From: Clostridiales bacterium UBA1752
Lineage (GTDB): Bacteria > Bacillota > Clostridia > Oscillospirales > CAG-382
Direction: 5' to 3'
DNA length: 20,785 nucleotides
Assembly: GCA_002314835.1 (NCBI GenBank)
Contig: DCHM01000024.1
Span: forward strand, 47,189-67,973
Shown: one piece after another, positions 15,143 to 20,785 of the stretch
Layout: every line of letters starts with the position of its first letter
Numbering within the stretch: position 1 is the stretch's first letter
Program-made: the position numbers and the translations under genes
The notes under the pieces: generated by a model
Databases searched by the model: none
What the model saw: the letters and a program-made list of their open reading frames with translations, nothing else
What the model was told of the DNA's origin: nothing

Positions 15143-16360
15143 TTATTTGCCGCTGACAACCTTCATTGTGTCGGTTGCGATAGCGAGCTCCTCGTTTGTG
15201 GGGATAACGAGCACCTTGACGCGGCTGTTTTTGCCTGTGATGTCGATAACAGGGTCGTCCTTGTGGTCGCGGACCGAGTTGTTTTTGGCTTCGTCAATCT
15301 CGATACCAAAAAAGCTCATATCGTCGAGGATTTCCTTGCGGAGGTCACCGTCGTTTTCGCCGATGCCTGCGGTAAATACTACGCAGTCAACGCCGTTCAT
15401 GGCGGCGGCATAGCTGCCGATATACTTTTTGACCTGATAAGCGAGTATCGAAAGCGCGGTCTTTGCGTTTTCGTCACCGTTTGCCGCGAGCTCGCGAACG
15501 CCGCGGAGGTCAGACTTGCCTGTCATGCCCTTAAAGCCGCATTCGTTATTCATCCAATCGCTGATGGCTTCGGGCTTGATGCCCTCGTACTCCATAAGGA
15601 ATGGGACGATAGCAGGGTCGATAGAGCCGCAACGCGAGCCCATCATAACGCCCTCGAGCGGTGTGAGACCCATCGAGGTATCTACGCACTTGCCTGCATT
15701 GACTGCGGTTATGGACGAACCGTTGCCGAGGTGGCAGGTGACGATTTTGGCGTCCTTTTTGCCGAGATACTGCAGAGCAATCTGCGAAACGTATTTGTGG
15801 CTCGTGCCGTGTGCGCCGTAGCGGCGGATGGCGTGCTTTTGTGCCACGTCAATCTTAATGGGGTAGGTATATGCCTTTTTGGGCATGGTCTGATGGAACG
15901 AGGTATCCATAACGAGCACCTGAGGAACGTCGGGCATGATAGTCATGCAGCCCTCGATGCACTGGATGTGACCTGCGGTGTGCAGGGGCGCAAAGTTGAT
16001 GCACTTGCGGAGGCTCTGCATTACCTTGCCGTCGGGGCCGTCTATCAGACAGCTGTCTATGAGCCACGGACCGCCGGACACGATGCGGTGACCGACTGCG
16101 CTTATCTGGGACATATCCTTGATAACGCCGTACTCTGCGCCGGTGAGATAATCAATGACGCACTTGAGAGCGTCTGCGTGGTTGTTCATTGGGATGGCAA
16201 TCTGCTTTACGCCTGCTTTGTCGCTAAGGCGCGTGTGGGTGAAAAGGCCGTCAATCTTGATGCGCTCGCAGAGACCCTTGGCAAGGACCTCCTGCTTATC
16301 CATATCAAAAAGCTGATACTTCAGCGACGAACTGCCGGCGTTGACTACTAATACAAACAT
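15143..16360 (-). CDS. ackA: Acetate kinase (divergent active-site surroundings)
   Basis: Acetate kinase makes ATP and acetate from acetyl phosphate in fermentation. It is 405 aa, normal length. The N-terminal phosphate motif NAGSSSLK (7-14), catalytic Arg92 (GHRIV), Asp152 (MDTSFHQTMP), His184 (HGTSH), HLGNGSS, SMGLTPLEGVMMGSRCG and the C-terminal PTNEEL Glu are all kept. Several normally invariant neighbours differ. VHGGE reads VSGGP (Ser95, Pro98), PLHNPAN reads PLHTAGH (125-131), and YGFHGTSH reads YGAHGTSH (Ala183). The last equals Phe179 in Methanosarcina thermophila AckA, part of the acetate pocket. AAGGAG lies 6 nt before the ATG on the minus strand. No pta gene is present. It is divergent from tmcAL, with overlapping promoters. 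Acetate is the default substrate, but another short-chain acyl phosphate is possible. Confidence 0.93.
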   Translation of the reverse strand: MFVLVVNAGSSSLKYQLFDMDKQEVLAKGLCERIKIDGLFTHTRLSDKAGVKQIAIPMNNHADALKCVIDYLTGAEYGVIKDMSQISAVGHRIVSGGPWLIDSCLIDGPDGKVMQSLRKCINFAPLHTAGHIQCIEGCMTIMPDVPQVLVMDTSFHQTMPKKAYTYPIKIDVAQKHAIRRYGAHGTSHKYVSQIALQYLGKKDAKIVTCHLGNGSSITAVNAGKCVDTSMGLTPLEGVMMGSRCGSIDPAIVPFLMEYEGIKPEAISDWMNNECGFKGMTGKSDLRGVRELAANGDENAKTALSILAYQVKKYIGSYAAAMNGVDCVVFTAGIGENDGDLRKEILDDMSFFGIEIDEAKNNSVRDHKDDPVIDITGKNSRVKVLVIPTNEELAIATDTMKVVSGK

Positions 16361-16370
16361 GGTTTACTCC

Positions 16371-16399
16371 TTGACTTTTATTATGTAATGTATTATACT
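16371..16399 (+). promoter_or_regulatory. Promoter for tmcAL-dagK
   Basis: TTGACT (16371-16376), a 17-bp spacer and TATACT (16394-16399), with transcription starting near 16406. Its -35 box overlaps the ackA ribosome binding site (minus strand, 16367-16372). Confidence 0.75.
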
Positions 16400-16420
16400 A
16401 CCGTTATGTAGAAAAATCAA
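16392..16420 (-). promoter_or_regulatory. Promoter for ackA
   Basis: On the minus strand, TTGATT (16420-16415), a 17-bp spacer and TATAAT (16397-16392). Its -10 overlaps the plus-strand -10 by four bases, and its -35 overlaps the tmcAL ribosome binding site AAGGAG (16419-16424). Confidence 0.78.
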
Positions 16421-16429
16421 GGAGTTTTT

Positions 16430-17548
16430 ATGTCCTTAGCCGCCGTAATAACCGAATATAATCCGTTTCACCGCGGACACGAGTATCAGCTCGGGGTATT
16501 AAAGCAAAGCTTTGACGCGGTGTGCTGTGTTATGTCGGGATTTGCGGTTCAGCGCGGCGGCCTCGCTATAGCCGACAAATACACCCGTGCGAGGGCTGCA
16601 GTCGATTGTGGCGCCTCGCTCGTGACCGAATTGCCGTTCCCTTATTGCAGTGGCTCTGCAAGGGATTTTGCGAGGGCAGGCGTCGCTATTGCCAAGGGAA
16701 TGGGCGCAGACGTGCTCGCTTTTGGCATCGAGGACGACCTAAAAACCGCCAAGGCGATAGCCGAGCTAAAGCACAAAAGCGATTTTGACGACAGATTAAA
16801 GGCTATAATCAAGTCGGGCGCACAGTCTTATCAAAAGGCGCTCGGCACGCTCGCATCACAAGCCTTGGGTGACAAAGCACGAGATTTTTTGACAAAGCCA
16901 AACAACATTTTGGCTACCGAATACTGTTATTACGCGTCTGAATACGGGCTGGAGCTCCTGCCGATACGGCGAGAAAGCGAATTTGAGAGCGCGGGCGAGA
17001 TAAGAGACAAGCAGGGCGAAGATTTTTTTGCCTCGCTGCCGAGCGCGAGTGCCAAAGCTTTTAGAGGCGGCAGTATGACCGACGGTATAAAGGCAGACAC
17101 GTTTTTGCTCTCTGAGCTTATCAAAAAGCTCTATCGCGCAGACATAAGGCGCTTGCCGAGGTACTACGCAGTGACCTCCGACGCTCTGGCTACGCTGCAA
17201 AAAAACCTTGTCAGTGCCACGGGCATCGAGGATTTGTGCCGCAAATGTGCAGGCGCGAGCCACACGGTCAGCTATTTCAGACGTGCGGTTACGGCGATAG
17301 CCTTTGACGTATCGCCCGAAATGATGGCATCAGACCCCGGCTTTACGGTTTTGCTCGCCGCGGACGGCGACGGCAGACGCGCACTGCAAAAGAGCAATAT
17401 CAACATCATCACAAAGCCGGCAGACGGATACAAGACAGCCGGCACCACATACGAATACGCCGCAAAATGCGAGCTTACGGTAGCACGCTGTTGCTCGTCG
17501 GGCGACTACAACCCGTTGACGGCAAAGGCTTATATCAAGGGAGAATGA
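16430..17548 (+). CDS. tmcAL: tRNA(Met) cytidine acetate ligase TmcAL (YlbM family)
   Basis: TmcAL activates acetate with ATP to acetyl-AMP and acetylates the wobble cytidine (C34) of elongator tRNA-Met in the cytoplasm. It is 372 aa, slightly short for a family near 400. The N-terminal nucleotidyltransferase signature ITEYNPFHRGHEYQ (8-21) contains the HxGH motif. VMSGFAVQRGGLAIADKYTRARAA, VTELPFPYCSGSARDFA and LAFGIEDD match conserved family blocks. AAGGAG (16419-16424) lies 5 nt before the ATG. It is divergent from ackA, whose product is acetate, the TmcAL substrate. The diacylglycerol-kinase-family gene begins 1 nt after its stop. Confidence 0.92.
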   Translation: MSLAAVITEYNPFHRGHEYQLGVLKQSFDAVCCVMSGFAVQRGGLAIADKYTRARAAVDCGASLVTELPFPYCSGSARDFARAGVAIAKGMGADVLAFGIEDDLKTAKAIAELKHKSDFDDRLKAIIKSGAQSYQKALGTLASQALGDKARDFLTKPNNILATEYCYYASEYGLELLPIRRESEFESAGEIRDKQGEDFFASLPSASAKAFRGGSMTDGIKADTFLLSELIKKLYRADIRRLPRYYAVTSDALATLQKNLVSATGIEDLCRKCAGASHTVSYFRRAVTAIAFDVSPEMMASDPGFTVLLAADGDGRRALQKSNINIITKPADGYKTAGTTYEYAAKCELTVARCCSSGDYNPLTAKAYIKGE

Positions 17549-17549
17549 C

Positions 17550-18491
17550 ATGACCACAAAGCACTTGTTTATTATTAACCCCGTAGCAGGCAAAAAAGAC
17601 CGTACGGAGATTATTTCGTCTGCTATCAGGCGCCACTTGTCAAACGAAAATTACGAAATCTGCGTCACGGTTTGCCCCGGCGACGCTACCGAAATCGCAC
17701 GCACGAGGCTCGAAGCTCTCGGAGACGACGAATTCCTGCGCGTTTACGCCTGCGGCGGCGACGGCACGCTGTCTGAGGTCATACTCGGTATGTATCAGGC
17801 AGGCAAGCAAAATTGCGCCATCGGCGTAGTGCCTATCGGCTCGGGCAACGATTTTATCAAATATTACGACGCAATCCCACCCGAAAAATTCCGCTCGCTC
17901 GGCGATATGATAACGGGCAAGACCGAGGTTATCGACCTGCTCAAGGTCAGAGACACTGCAAACGGCACCGAAAGAGTGAGCATCAATATCGTTTCCGCCG
18001 GCTTTGACGCCGCGGTTTGCAAGGGCATGACCGAGTTTAAGAGACTGCCGCTCGTTAACGGCTCTGCGGCGTACGACCTTTCGCTCGTCAAGTGCCTCGT
18101 TTCACAGCGCAAGCACGTTTATCACGTCATCGCTGACGACAGGTCGCTCGTTGACCCCGAGAATGGTTATCTCTTTGTCATCGCTGCTAACGGCAGGTAT
18201 TACGGCGGCGGCTACAAGGCTTCGCCCATCAGCAACATACAGGACGGCAGGCTCGACCTTATACGCATAGCGAGCATCTCCGCAGTTAAGTTTGTCGGTA
18301 TGGTAGGCAAGTTCCGCGCAGGTGAACACCTCGAAAAAATGAAGGACATCACCACTCACACGGTCTGCAGTAAGATGCGTATCGAGGCTCCGGAACCCGT
18401 CGAGGTCAACATCGACGGCGAGATAATCACTATGACAAACCCCGAGGTTGAGGTCGTTCCTATGGCTATCAAGCTCATTTTGCCTCAATAA
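17550..18491 (+). CDS. Diacylglycerol kinase family lipid kinase
   Basis: This is a 313-aa soluble lipid kinase of the DagK/YegS/BmrU family, which phosphorylates diacylglycerol or related lipids. Motifs are the N-terminal INPVAGK (9-15), the nucleotide loop GGDGT (69-73), VVPIGSGNDF (93-102) and NGRYYGGGYKASP with the following QDGRLDL. The C-terminal beta domain contains VEVNIDGE. AAGGGAG (17538-17544) lies within the tmcAL 3' end and the ATG is 1 nt after the tmcAL stop, so the two genes are cotranscribed and coupled. Members of this family differ in substrate, so dgkB-type recycling of membrane lipid is only the most likely role. Confidence 0.88.
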   Translation: MTTKHLFIINPVAGKKDRTEIISSAIRRHLSNENYEICVTVCPGDATEIARTRLEALGDDEFLRVYACGGDGTLSEVILGMYQAGKQNCAIGVVPIGSGNDFIKYYDAIPPEKFRSLGDMITGKTEVIDLLKVRDTANGTERVSINIVSAGFDAAVCKGMTEFKRLPLVNGSAAYDLSLVKCLVSQRKHVYHVIADDRSLVDPENGYLFVIAANGRYYGGGYKASPISNIQDGRLDLIRIASISAVKFVGMVGKFRAGEHLEKMKDITTHTVCSKMRIEAPEPVEVNIDGEIITMTNPEVEVVPMAIKLILPQ

Positions 18492-18527
18492 TTTTGATAT
18501 TTACATAATATTTTTTGCAAAAAACTA

Positions 18528-18556
18528 TTGCAAAACCGCGTTTTGTATGATATAAT
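18528..18556 (+). promoter_or_regulatory. Promoter for rplS with extended -10
   Basis: TTGCAA (18528-18533), a 17-bp spacer and TGA-TATAAT (18548-18556). The spacer contains the inverted repeat CAAAAC-CGC-GTTTTG (18531-18545). TTGCAAAA is directly repeated at 18516-18523 and 18528-18535. It makes rplS independent of the lipid kinase gene. Confidence 0.75.
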
Positions 18557-18562
18557 TGCTCG

Positions 18563-18624
18563 TCAAAATATCGGACGGTCCTCTACGGCTCGGCATGAAC
18601 GCCCGAATAAATAAGGAGGAGCTT
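18563..18624 (+). promoter_or_regulatory. rplS 5' leader, candidate L19 autoregulatory RNA
   Basis: A leader of about 60 nt contains GGC-ATGAAC-GCC (18592-18603), a small hairpin extended by flanking TC/GA, and a GGACGGTCC segment (18573-18581). An L19 leader RNA family is known in Firmicutes. I cannot confirm that this matches its consensus. AAGGAGG (18613-18619) follows. Confidence 0.35.
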
Positions 18625-18975
18625 ATGAATACAAACGCAATTCTTAAGGCTTTTACAGACGAGCAAGTGAAGAAACAGGTTCCCGATTTTAAGGTAGGCG
18701 ATAACGTTAAGGTTATGCAGCGTATCGTAGAGGGCACCAGAGAAAGAACCCAGGTTTTCGAGGGCACGGTTACTGCAAAAAAGAACGGAGGCATCTCCGA
18801 GACCTTTACAGTTCGCCGCGTTACCTTCGGTGTCGGCACCGAAAAGACTTTCCCCCTCCACAGCCCCAACGTACAGGACGTCGTTGTTACAAGGCGTGGT
18901 AAGGTTCGCAAGGCTAAGCTTTATTACCTGCGCGAGAGAGTCGGCAAGGCTGCCAAGGTTAAAGAAGATATTTAA
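18625..18975 (+). CDS. rplS: 50S ribosomal protein L19
   Basis: L19 lies at the subunit interface and contributes to bridges with 16S rRNA. The ATG at 18625 gives 116 aa, the family length. It lies 5 nt after AAGGAGG. An upstream in-frame ATG at 18556 falls on the promoter and is rejected. Conserved features are VGDNVKV, the RERTQVFEGTVTAKK block, FTVRRVTFGVGTEKTFPLHSP and the basic C-terminus GKVRKAKLYYLRERVGKAAK. rimM and trmD, which often precede rplS, are not adjacent here. Confidence 0.98.
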   Translation: MNTNAILKAFTDEQVKKQVPDFKVGDNVKVMQRIVEGTRERTQVFEGTVTAKKNGGISETFTVRRVTFGVGTEKTFPLHSPNVQDVVVTRRGKVRKAKLYYLRERVGKAAKVKEDI

Positions 18976-18993
18976 TTTCTTCGCTATCAAACA

Positions 18994-19030
18994 AAAAGTG
19001 TCTGTGAAATATCAGACACTTTTGTTCTTT
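18994..19030 (+). terminator. Terminator between rplS and lepB
   Basis: Eleven-bp arms (18994-19004 and 19013-19023) are followed by GTTCTTT. It ends immediately before the lepB ribosome binding site AGGAGG (19031-19036). No separate lepB promoter is visible, so partial readthrough probably sets lepB levels. Confidence 0.8.
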
Positions 19031-19041
19031 AGGAGGTCGTT

Positions 19042-19659
19042 ATGGACGAAAATCAAATCGAAACGGTACAGGACGAGGCAGTAGTGGCTCCAAAGCCCCA
19101 AAAGCCAAAGCGCGGCGCCGCGGCTACAGCCTGCGAATACGCAGAGACCTTTTGCTATGCGGTGGCGCTGATGATAGTGCTGTTTTTATTCGTATTCAGA
19201 TACGTCACGGTAGTCGGCGAGTCGATGAACGATACCCTGCACAACAGCGACAATCTCATCATCAGTGATCTGTTTTACGAGCCCAAGACCGGCGACATCG
19301 TGGTTATCAACCGCTCTTCTCGCGCAAAGCCGATCATAAAGCGTGTCATAGCCACCGGCGGTCAGACTGTAAAGATTGATTTTAACACCTGGGAGGTCTG
19401 GGTTGACGGCAACCAACTCGATGAGAGTTACGTCACTCTGCACCCGTCGGGCGTCACCATGCACAACAGCCAGTTTACGAGTCAGTTTACGACTGCGGAC
19501 AACACCTGCGAGTTTACCGTCGAGGACGGATGTATATTCGTTTTGGGCGACAACCGCAATAATTCGCAGGACAGCAGATATTACGGATTTTTTACCCGTC
19601 ACGAGATAGTGGGCAGGGTTATATTCAGAGTAACGCCGCGCACCGGAGTAGTAGGCTGA
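19042..19659 (+). CDS. lepB: Signal peptidase I
   Basis: This membrane serine protease removes signal peptides from exported proteins on the outer face of the membrane. It is 205 aa, with a cytoplasmic Lys/Pro-rich N-terminus, one membrane helix (about 37-53) and an external catalytic domain. Box B VVGESMNDTL contains nucleophile Ser61, and box D KPIIKRVIATGG contains general base Lys100. Box E GDNRNNSQDSRYYG follows. The ATG is 5 nt after AGGAGG. The stop TGA overlaps the rbgA ATG by one base, indicating translational coupling. The rplS-lepB-rbgA-rnhB order is common in Clostridia. Confidence 0.96.
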   Translation: MDENQIETVQDEAVVAPKPQKPKRGAAATACEYAETFCYAVALMIVLFLFVFRYVTVVGESMNDTLHNSDNLIISDLFYEPKTGDIVVINRSSRAKPIIKRVIATGGQTVKIDFNTWEVWVDGNQLDESYVTLHPSGVTMHNSQFTSQFTTADNTCEFTVEDGCIFVLGDNRNNSQDSRYYGFFTRHEIVGRVIFRVTPRTGVVG

Positions 19660-20498
19660 TGGACCGTATTGTTTGGTACCCCGGCCACATGGCCAAGGCA
19701 AAGCGTCTCATAGCCGAAACGTTGCCGCAGATAGACGCGGTCATCGAGCTTGCGGACGCGAGAGTGCCGTTGTCGAGCCGCAACCCCGATTTTGATAGCC
19801 TTTTTAAATCAAAGCCGAGACTGCTCGTGCTCACAAAATCGGCACTGGCTGACGAAAGCGTCACCGCGCAGTATATAAAGCAATCTCCCCAAAAGGTATT
19901 AGCCATCGACTGCAAGAGCGGCGCAGGCGTCGCCAAGGTCGGACCCGCACTCAAAGAGTTGGTTGCCGAAAAGCTGCAAAAATACGCGGACAAGGGCATC
20001 AATAAGGACATAAGGGTAATGGTTGCCGGCATAACCAACGTCGGCAAATCTACGTTTATCAATACTTTTTCGGGACAAAAAAAGGCAAAAGCCGAGGACA
20101 GACCCGGCGTCACGAGGCAAAATTCGTGGATTCCCACCGACAAAGGCTTTATGATGATGGACACCCCGGGGCTTTTGTGGCACAAGTTTGACGACCATAC
20201 CGTAGCCGTAAAGCTCGCCTGCCTCGGTTCGATAAGAGACGAGATATTAGACCAGTTAGAGCTCGCCGTGGCTCTCGTCGGTTTGCTGAGGACGAGCTAT
20301 CCGGAAATGCTTATTTCGAGATACAAGCTCGAAAGCATTGACGGCAATGAGAGTGACTACGATTTGTTTTGCCGCATAGGCAAAAAGCGCGGCTTTATAC
20401 GCAGCCGTGCCGAGGTTGACGAGGACCGCACCGCCGCCGTATTGCTCGACGAATTCAGAGGCGGCAAGATAGGCAGGATTACGCTCGACCGCATTTGA
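19659..20498 (+). CDS. rbgA: Ribosome biogenesis GTPase RbgA (YlqF), G4 motif degenerate
   Basis: RbgA is a circularly permuted GTPase that acts late in 50S assembly. It is 279 aa, full length. The N-terminal WYPGHMAKAKR (6-16) is the family signature. Order is G4, then G1 GITNVGKST (124-132), G2 Thr152 in RPGVTR and G3 DTPG (168-171). The C-terminal RNA-binding domain ends LDEFRGGKIGRITLD. The expected NKxD of G4 reads TKSA (59-62), losing both Asn and the guanine-specifying Asp; an Asp occurs three residues on. Its place behind rplS and before rnhB supports the ribosome role. Confidence 0.95.
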   Translation: MDRIVWYPGHMAKAKRLIAETLPQIDAVIELADARVPLSSRNPDFDSLFKSKPRLLVLTKSALADESVTAQYIKQSPQKVLAIDCKSGAGVAKVGPALKELVAEKLQKYADKGINKDIRVMVAGITNVGKSTFINTFSGQKKAKAEDRPGVTRQNSWIPTDKGFMMMDTPGLLWHKFDDHTVAVKLACLGSIRDEILDQLELAVALVGLLRTSYPEMLISRYKLESIDGNESDYDLFCRIGKKRGFIRSRAEVDEDRTAAVLLDEFRGGKIGRITLDRI

Positions 20499-20507
20499 GA
20501 GGTAAAA

Positions 20508-20785
20508 ATGGACTGGAGCAAACAGCGTGAGTTTTATACCGATGACGTAAAGCTGATATGCGGATGCGACGAGGCAGGCAGAGGGCCGCTCGCCGGACCT
20601 GTTTTTGCCGCGGCAGTCATACTGCCGACGGATTGCGACATCGAGGGGCTTAACGACAGCAAAAAGCTATCCGAAGCCAAGCGCGACAAGCTCTTTGACG
20701 AGATAAAGCAAAAGGCGATAGCTTACAGCATACAGAGCGCCGACGTTGACGAAATAGAGAGCGTCAACATCCTAAACGCCGCGCT
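20508..20785 (+). CDS. rnhB: Ribonuclease HII, N-terminal part (cut by window end)
   Basis: RNase HII cleaves RNA in RNA-DNA hybrids and removes misincorporated ribonucleotides from DNA. About 92 residues are visible from ATG 20508, which lies 9 nt after the rbgA stop and 5 nt after GAGAGG. The active-site block CGCDEAGRGPLAGPV contains Asp21 and Glu22, and LNDSKKLSEAKRDKL follows as in the family. The remaining catalytic Asp residues lie partly beyond the window. It is the last visible gene of the rplS operon. Confidence 0.96.
   Translation, partial: MDWSKQREFYTDDVKLICGCDEAGRGPLAGPVFAAAVILPTDCDIEGLNDSKKLSEAKRDKLFDEIKQKAIAYSIQSADVDEIESVNILNAA

Larger units (their letters stand above)
16366..16425. 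repeat. Inverted repeat organising the ackA/tmcAL intergenic region
   Basis: A 14-base segment (16366-16379) recurs inverted at 16412-16425 with 13 of 14 identities, centred between the two -10 boxes. Each copy contains a ribosome binding site for one gene and a -35 box for the other. A direct repeat TTATGTA (16381-16387 and 16404-16410) lies inside. Confidence 0.8.

Noticed and set aside
15263..16351. 362-codon plus-strand open frame opposite ackA
   Set aside because: Antisense shadow; ackA is clearly coding on the minus strand.
18508..18523. TTTTTTGCAAAAAA palindrome after the lipid kinase gene as a terminator
   Set aside because: It is too short, has no GC-rich stem and no following U-tract.

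Overview
The window is typical of a Gram-positive, low-to-moderate GC Firmicute, most likely an uncultured Clostridia member (Oscillospiraceae/Ruminococcaceae-like). The reasons are the gene order rpoB-rpoC-rpsL-rpsG-fusA-tuf, strong AGGAGG ribosome binding sites, near-consensus SigA promoters, an FMN riboswitch on ribU, a tRNA-Trp T-box on an ABC transporter, a TmcAL (YlbM) homologue, and the order rplS-lepB-rbgA-rnhB. The genus-level guess is inference.

Region 1 (1-9061) is the transcription/translation core: the 3' end of rpoB, complete rpoC, then rpsL (S12), rpsG (S7), fusA (EF-G) and tuf (EF-Tu). rpsL and tuf each have their own near-perfect promoter. The 180-nt rpoC-rpsL gap holds hairpins but no L7Ae-type gene. 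The 143-nt rpsL-rpsG gap is rich in potential RNA structure and could hold an S7 autoregulatory site. S12 carries Arg at the position of E. coli Lys88, a known streptomycin-resistance position.

Region 2 (9062-12963) holds two riboregulated uptake units. First come an FMN riboswitch, a terminator and ribU (riboflavin ECF S-component), with no obvious promoter apart from tuf readthrough. Then a perfect promoter overlapping the ribU stop codon drives a T-box leader with a TGG (Trp) specifier and a terminator, followed by a three-gene ABC importer (lipoprotein, permease, ATPase) that fits the TrpXYZ class.

Region 3 (12964-15142) is a compact, apparently cytoplasmic GH78 alpha-L-rhamnosidase-like enzyme directly behind the transporter. 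A bidirectional terminator shared with convergent ackA closes it.

Region 4 (15143-18491) holds acetate kinase (minus strand), divergent from tmcAL (acetate-using tRNA-Met modification) and a diacylglycerol-kinase-family gene. The ackA/tmcAL intergenic region is a compact dyad: the two promoters overlap at their -10 boxes, and each gene's ribosome binding site overlaps the other promoter's -35 box. AckA has several substitutions near its active site.

Region 5 (18492-20785) is the L19 operon: promoter and short leader, rplS, an internal terminator, lepB, rbgA (ylqF, with a degenerate G4 motif), and the start of rnhB, cut by the window end.

No mobile elements, CRISPR arrays, tRNA or rRNA genes were seen. 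I found no clearly new multigene system. The most notable items are the S12 variant, the divergent acetate kinase, the ackA/tmcAL promoter dyad, the RbgA G4 loss and the structured rpsL-rpsG spacer.
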